Assembly: GCA_011947345.1 (NCBI GenBank)
Contig: JAAVTG010000061.1
Coordinates: 1-23,910, forward strand
DNA from: Phytophthora quininea
Taxonomy: Eukaryota; Oomycota; Peronosporomycetes; Peronosporales; Peronosporaceae
Direction: 5' to 3'
DNA length: 23,910 bases
A program made the position numbers and the translations under genes. The first letter of the stretch is position 1; each line of letters starts with the position of its first letter. The notes beneath the pieces were generated by a model. It was not told where the DNA came from, searched no databases, and worked only from the letters and a program-made list of their open reading frames with translations. Below, piece after piece: positions 19,168-23,910 of the stretch.

Positions 19168-20516
19168 GTGCACCCACCACACATGACAAATCCTGTCGCC
19201 CGCGCCAGATACAAGCTGGTCATTACCGAAGCAATGACAGCACGAGATGTCCAGTCAGCGAAGCGTCGAGCAGAACGCTGGGCGAGACTTAGTACGGAGG
19301 CAGCAGCAGAACTTCGTGAGCTGGAGTGGCGTCGGATACGGCGCATCATTGGGCTCAATCCTTGGGGGAGCAGATACTGCTGTAGCTCAAACATCATGCC
19401 TTCTCGACGTATGATGTCGGCCATCGAGCTGTCGGATGCCCACATCAGAGTTGCGTGCGTCTCGGCAGGGTTAATCTCCATCACATCTTCTGGACTTGCC
19501 CTGGAGCGTGCGAACTACGACGCGTGCTTGTGGAACGGTGGGTTGAGCTCGGCCTGCCATCAGGGGGCTGGAAAAAGCAATTTTCTCTCTGCAATTATCG
19601 GCTGTGCCGGCAGGGATTTGGACGTTGACGGACCGTGATTGCCAGCATCTCAGTGCCTCTGCAAAGGCCGTCTACATCGAAAGAGTGAACCAGTTGGAGG
19701 AAAGCTCGTGGAGAGTCGGCGCAGCTCTTTACTTTAATGCTGTGTGGCGGTGGCGGGTTTCCCACTTTGACTCGCTGAACGATATGTCGCCGGCGCACCA
19801 CCAAGCGCTATTTCGCGCGTGGCTTCATTCTGCCTATCAAACGGTGGCGTATTATCTCCGACAATCTTCACTTCTACCAGGACCTGAACAAGTAGTGGTT
19901 CGCGCACTACGATCTTCGTGGGTACTTTTGGATACCCTACGCGTGGCATCCATCTTCAAGTAGATTCTCTTTTTGATGGCGGCTCCCGTGGAAACCCAGG
20001 CCCGGGCGGCAGCGGAGCGTTGATCCTTCGTATGAGGCAGGCGTTTGATTCCTTTGAAGTCTGCTCGGTTGTCAGCATGTCCTATGCTGCGAAAACCACA
20101 ACCAACAATCTTGCGGAAAATCAGGGCCTCCTGCATGGGCTCCAAGCTGCGGCACTGCATAAGTGCGTACCTCTCCATGTCGTCGGCGACAGTTTGCTGA
20201 TCATTCGACAACAACGTTCTCGTACGCCTGCGAGGGCGGCCACTCTCAAACCGTTATACTGGCAAATACGCCGACTTGCGACAAACTTGGTGTAGTCAAT
20301 TGGTCACACCATCTTCGGAATTATAACAAAACCGCCGATGCTTTGGCCAGTGTCGCCATGGACTCACGCCGCAGTGCGCAATTCGATCCTACTCAATTGG
20401 GGTCGCTGCACCCGAAATGGGCAAGAGCACTCGCCCATGCTCCAGGTGACGTAGGTCACTGGGCAGAGCACAATCACGCAGAAGGGCTCTCGAGCTCCAA
20501 GGACGGCACGGTGTAA
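19168..20516 (+). pseudogene. RNase H-bearing retroelement relic (3' part)
   Basis: The end of the pol-like protein of a retroelement. A basic helical stretch (SAKRRAERWARLSTEAAAEL ... EWRRIRRIIGLNPWG) is followed by an unrecognised region (19604-19910) and an RNase HI domain. The domain has FDGGSRGNPGPGGSGA (Asp), NLAENQGLLHGL (Glu), HVVGDSLLI (Asp) and, after a frame change near 20290, HLRNYNKTADALASVAMD (Asp). All four catalytic acids are visible but split over frames. The three segments step through consecutive frames, each equal to one lost base. No reverse transcriptase core is seen, so it is 5'-truncated. It lies about 150 bp upstream of the PDR core promoter, divergent from it. Confidence 0.8.
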
Positions 20517-20765
20517 GCTCTCACCGGGGCTCCTGGGAACTCTTCATGTGAGAAGCCTGGAGGGACTGCTGGCGGATGATCTAGAGGCATCGGCCGGGAC
20601 GGACATTAGAGCGATGATCAAATAGAAAAGTAGATGATTTCTTTAGCCAACGACTTCCTTACAAGACGAAAAAAGCAGGCAACAAAAATCATCTTCGTGT
20701 CCAAACGTGCAAGCGGACTTTTAAAGCACCCTTTACTCAGCATATGACATAACACAGGACTTTCA
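20517..20765. other. Spacer between retroelement relic and Harbinger unit
   Basis: No gene recognised. It probably contains the 3' end of the RNase H element and the left end of the PIF/Harbinger unit, but neither boundary has a visible target duplication. Confidence 0.4.
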
Positions 20766-22351
20766 TTGCGCACTCGCACAACAATGCGCACAGCTCCGCG
20801 CCGACACAAGCGTGGTGTTCCTGCGCGCCGCAGTGCAGAGAACGCGACGTTCTATACATCTTTTGGTCAAGACGATAGCCAAGAAGCGATGCAGCTATCC
20901 CCAGCCGGCGCGGGACGCGTCCACGTCAATCATGACAACTCCACCACCCTCGCTCAACTTGCCAGCATACTACACCCAGTATGAAGAGCACAACGCTGGA
21001 CCAGGCACACAAAGCAGTGATCCGACTTCAGGACCATCCCAACAGAGCCCTGAGGCTTGAGAGCCGCTATACAAGCGGCCAAGACATGCAAATCGCCGTT
21101 CCGTTGAACCTTCAACTACTCTGAAACCCAAGATTGCCCCCCGGCAAGACAAGGAAGGCTCCCTCATCGATTTCCAAGGTCCACACTACGAATGGCTCGA
21201 CGCCACAGCACCAGGAACATGCAACATCTCTCTCAGACATCTTCGACAACAACTGAGAATGCAGCTCAAACTGCGGCCAAGTCCAAGGCCAAGCGTACGT
21301 CCAAGAAACGGAAGACAAAGTCGCGAAGGCGCCGCTGGGGAAAGAGTGGAAGAGCATGAAGTGGACGGTGGAGTTGACGTCCCTGGCAATCCAAGCTCGC
21401 TTCACGAATAAGCGAATCTTGAAAATTTTGCTACTAAGAACTCAAACACAAAAGCTCAAAGAGCCAATAGGGAAGATACTGTGAATGTCTAAAGGAACGC
21501 GCTTTGGTTGAGCACGCATGGGGCAGTGATGGACCACGTGACGTCGAAGTGAAGCAGTTCAAGAACAAAATAGATTGTGTGCGAGCTGCTTACAAGTCCA
21601 AGAGTACCCGCATGCTAGCCACGGGAAACCGCGCTGCAAATGGCAATGACTCTAGCCAGAGCGATGAGCCAGACCGCAAGTATTCCGAAATGCCGAATGA
21701 CTTCTTTCTTGAGGATCCCAATGAAGCTTCGGGCGGCAGCACCGCGGATGGCGAAGGTGGCAGTCGGCATCAGCTCACATGCGATCCAGCAAATGTACGA
21801 CCTGCTTATCTGAAACAGCTAGGATATGATCTTGCTGCTTGTGGCCACTACTGTGCGACGCATTTTCTCGTCGCCCCGGGTGTACGGGTGAAGCTTTTGT
21901 AGAATCTGGGACTGCGGCGAAGACCAGTGATGCCGCCAACGACAGCAGCAATGACGACGAAGCGGAAGGAGAGGATGGCAGCGAATCATGTGAGTCACCA
22001 ACTGAAGCCAGAGAAAAAGCAAAAGCGGTAGCAAAAAGCGCAGCGCAGAAACAAAAGCGGCAAGCCAGCGGTGAAGCGTCCGTTGATGCCGTGAACGACA
22101 CCTTGCGATTGGGTTTCGAAACAATTGAGGGTGTGTTTACAGCTCGCCATCAACCGGCGCAGAGCGATGAAGATATGACGGAGCTATTTGGCAGGTTGGT
22201 GCCTTCAATTGAAAATGCTAACAACAAGCAGCAATCTACCAACGAAGCTCTCCTTCAAAAAATCACCGGCCTGCATCAGGTTACACACGGACTCTACCAA
22301 GAAATCAAGAACTGGAAGGCTGGTGATATTAGCGATGAATGCACGAATTAG
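20766..22351 (+). pseudogene. Myb/SANT-like DNA-binding partner protein of a PIF/Harbinger element, decayed
   Basis: PIF/Harbinger elements carry a Myb/SANT-like protein that recruits the transposase to DNA. A basic, probably nuclear-targeting stretch (AKRTSKKRKTKSRRRR, about 21280-21340) precedes fragments of a trihelix/SANT-like domain: EWKSMKWTVELT (about 21350) and EHAWGSDGPRDVEVKQFKNK (about 21508). An acidic Ser/Asp linker follows, and a helical C-terminal part (TLRLGFETIEGVF ... LYQEIKNWKAGD) ends at 22351. Several frame changes, one near 21840-21900. It is convergent with the transposase, 32 bp between stops. Assignment rests on context plus domain shape; the first 300 bp could belong to something else. 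Confidence 0.6.
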
Positions 22352-22728
22352 TCGACTGCTCTTGGTATCGCGGGATCCAGGTTTTACTCGTTATCGACTT
22401 GATAAAAACGATCAGCATAGCCATCACGTTTTGCAATAGCCAGATCAACTTCAGCTTGAGTTCTATCCCAACTATGATTGAACGCAGTCATGACGTGCCT
22501 CGCTTCTCTTCTGGTTTTTGCCACGTCTTCTTGACCATGCTTCGGTTTGAATTGCTTGTCACCGATGTCAATTAGGAGGTTGTGAAGAACAGCAGCGGCG
22601 CAGATCATGCGAGTGTTGGTAGCATGCGAGCGGCGATCAGTGACGCCGTGCAATACTTTGAACCTCGCCTTCAGTTCCCAAAGACACACTCAACAAGAAT
22701 TCGCGTTTGCGAGAGATGGTAATTGTAG

Positions 22729-22797
22729 CTGCAGCAGAAATGCAGCAACGTCCGAGCAAGTTCCATTGCAAAAACATAGAAAACAACAACCACTTAC
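22729..22797 (-). other. Intron in the Harbinger transposase, 69 bp
   Basis: Starts GTAAGTGG and ends TTTCTGCTGCAG, both strong splice signals. Splicing joins TRKQR to YNYHLS in the expected order for the family. Confidence 0.7.
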
Positions 22798-23062
22798 CAT
22801 CGCTGCTTCCGTGTCAAATGCTTGCCGCCACGTTCGTCAAATAGCACCATCACGAACGGCCACAATTTGAAGCCCACATCACCCAACCAATTAATTCCAG
22901 GCGGACACAATTCTCTTGCATTTGCACCTAGAACGGTGGATTGATTCCAAATCGATTGATCAGAGTTGCTGCCGCTAAACACTCCAATGTAGCGAAATTT
23001 CGAGCGGTAATCGACAGCAGCCAAGCAGCTATAGGACGGTTTGCAATCTTGTCATAAAATCT

Positions 23063-23113
23063 CTGCACAAAACCTTTAGCGAATAAATTCTCAGCATATT
23101 TTCAACGACTTAC
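23063..23113 (-). other. Intron in the Harbinger transposase, 51 bp
   Basis: Starts GTAAGTCG and ends GGTTTTGTGCAG. It sits between RRPQDFL and RFYDKI, a position where relatives read continuously. Confidence 0.65.
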
Positions 23114-23145
23114 CAGGAAGTCCTGCGGTCGTCGCGTTCGTATAA

Positions 23146-23910
23146 GAGTCCCATCAAAAACGCAGGCCACGTCAGGAAAATCGGGAGTTCAACAAGCCCA
23201 GCACAACCAAACCGGCGGCAAGTACAGTCTCCCTCAATATCGAGGAGGATACGGGGGTAGAATGGGATGTTTTGGGCCCGACGCCTTTAAATGCTCCAGG
23301 GTTCGACAATAGCAAGCTGGAGCTACGAGTGGCAAAATGTCACAAACAACGCGAAACTCCTATTTACGGGGGCGAACCAAATGAGGACATCGAAGTATAT
23401 GTTCTCAACATGATCAAGTGGTATGCGGCATATGGCTTGTATTTCCGAAACGACCTATTCGATTTGCGTGTCGGAGAGCTGATGATGAACCACACAAAAA
23501 GGAAAGCCAAATCGTGGTTTCTCCAGGAATATCAAGGAGAGCAACGGTGGAGTCAAATAATCCGCAAGATGAAGCAGAGGTTTGTGACAAAATCCCGCCA
23601 AGAAGACTTGGTGGCCCAGTTTTTCGACTGTGTTCAAGGCAATCGTCAACTGGATGTGTACAATGATGAATTCCGCCGACTTGCTCGTACAGCAGGCGTA
23701 TCTGAGTACATCAAAATTCTTAGGTACAAACAAGGTCTGTCGTCATCACAACTACTGCATCTCCTCAAGACGAAGTCGTTCAAAACACTTGAAAAACTGA
23801 TAGAGGCGTCGCAGATATTAAATCCCAAGGATGTTACTCGTGCAAATGAGAAGAGTAGCAAGACCAACAAAACAGCCCCTGCAAAGGCCGACAAGAAGTC
23901 GGACACGGCC
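23146..23910 (+). CDS. Ty3/gypsy-like retrotransposon gag, partial (runs off window)
   Basis: Open from the TAA at 23143-23145 to the last base with no stop, about 255 codons. The first in-frame ATG is 23410, so the true start is uncertain. The reading IKWYAAYGLYFRNDLF, AKSWFLQEYQ, RWSQIIRKMKQRF, QFFDCVQGNRQLDVYNDEFR and YIKILRYKQGL follows the retrotransposon gag (capsid) pattern, with W-rich helices and a final Lys-rich tail. No zinc knuckle is seen before the window ends. Codons 23146-23190 overlap the antisense end of the Harbinger transposase, so the real element start is probably at or after about 23190. This is the longest undamaged transposon frame in the window after the RT. Confidence 0.75.

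Larger units (their letters stand above)
22384..23190 (-). pseudogene. PIF/Harbinger DDE transposase, three exons visible, 5'-truncated
   Basis: Cut-and-paste transposase. The first visible exon (to 23114) encodes DVACVFDGTLIRTRRPQDFL with the first catalytic Asp. Intron 23113-23063. Exon 2 encodes AAVDYRSKFRYIGVFSGSNS and WLGDVGFKLWP with the second Asp. Intron 22797-22729. Exon 3 encodes YNYHLSQTRILVECVFG with the catalytic Glu, then LKARFKVLHGVTDRR and AAAVLHNLLIDIGD. One base is missing at about 22685 (between VFG and LK) and the frame changes near 23040. N-terminal sequence upstream of 23190 is replaced by the gag frame of the next element, so the gene was cut there. Confidence 0.88.

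Overview
The window looks like a transposon-rich accessory region of a plant-associated oomycete, most likely Phytophthora or a close relative. The evidence is a Crinkler-type effector relic with an LFLAK motif, oomycete-style initiator/FPR core promoters (TCATTC followed by CAAATTT or CCATTT), full-length PDR-type ABCG transporters, jacalin-like lectins, introns of about 50 to 85 bp, and a mix of DIRS-order, hAT, PIF/Harbinger and RNase H-bearing retroelements. I ran no searches. Family names come from motifs read by eye.

Layout. 1-1797 (+) is the C-terminal half of a PDR transporter pseudogene. Its first 718 bp match part of the near-complete PDR gene at 14847-18919 (-) without a single substitution, and divergence then starts abruptly. 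1865-2514 (-) is a secreted jacalin-like lectin with one frameshift in its signal peptide. 3221-10715 (+) is a decayed tyrosine-recombinase (DIRS-order) retrotransposon with gag, a Cys-repeat region, RT/RNase H and YR. It is split at 7491-9662 by a hAT transposon that still has an 8-bp target duplication and terminal inverted repeats. 10977-11561 (+) is a second jacalin-like lectin, broken by one in-frame stop. A 60-bp relic of a PDR C-terminus follows it.

11865-13131 (-) is the only cellular gene here that reads as fully intact: a two-exon TDP2-like phosphodiesterase (EEP fold) with a PARP-type zinc finger inserted in the catalytic domain. It is head-to-head, 145 bp apart, with a broken CRN effector (13277-14653, +) whose C-terminal domain looks nuclease-like. 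The PDR gene at 14847-18919 (-) has one frameshift and a recognisable core promoter, and an RNase H-bearing retroelement relic (19168-20516, +) lies just upstream of it. 20766-23190 holds a decayed PIF/Harbinger unit: a Myb/SANT-like protein (+) convergent with a three-exon DDE transposase (-). At the right edge (23146-23910, +) an open frame encodes a Ty3/gypsy-like gag fragment.

Common theme. Nearly every gene carries one to three small lesions, and most frame changes are equivalent to a single-base deletion. That could reflect real pseudogenisation in a fast-evolving compartment, or unpolished long-read indel errors. The two substitution-type lesions in cellular genes (TAA in lectin 2, ATG to GTG in the CRN) and the TGA in gag do not fit the error explanation as easily.
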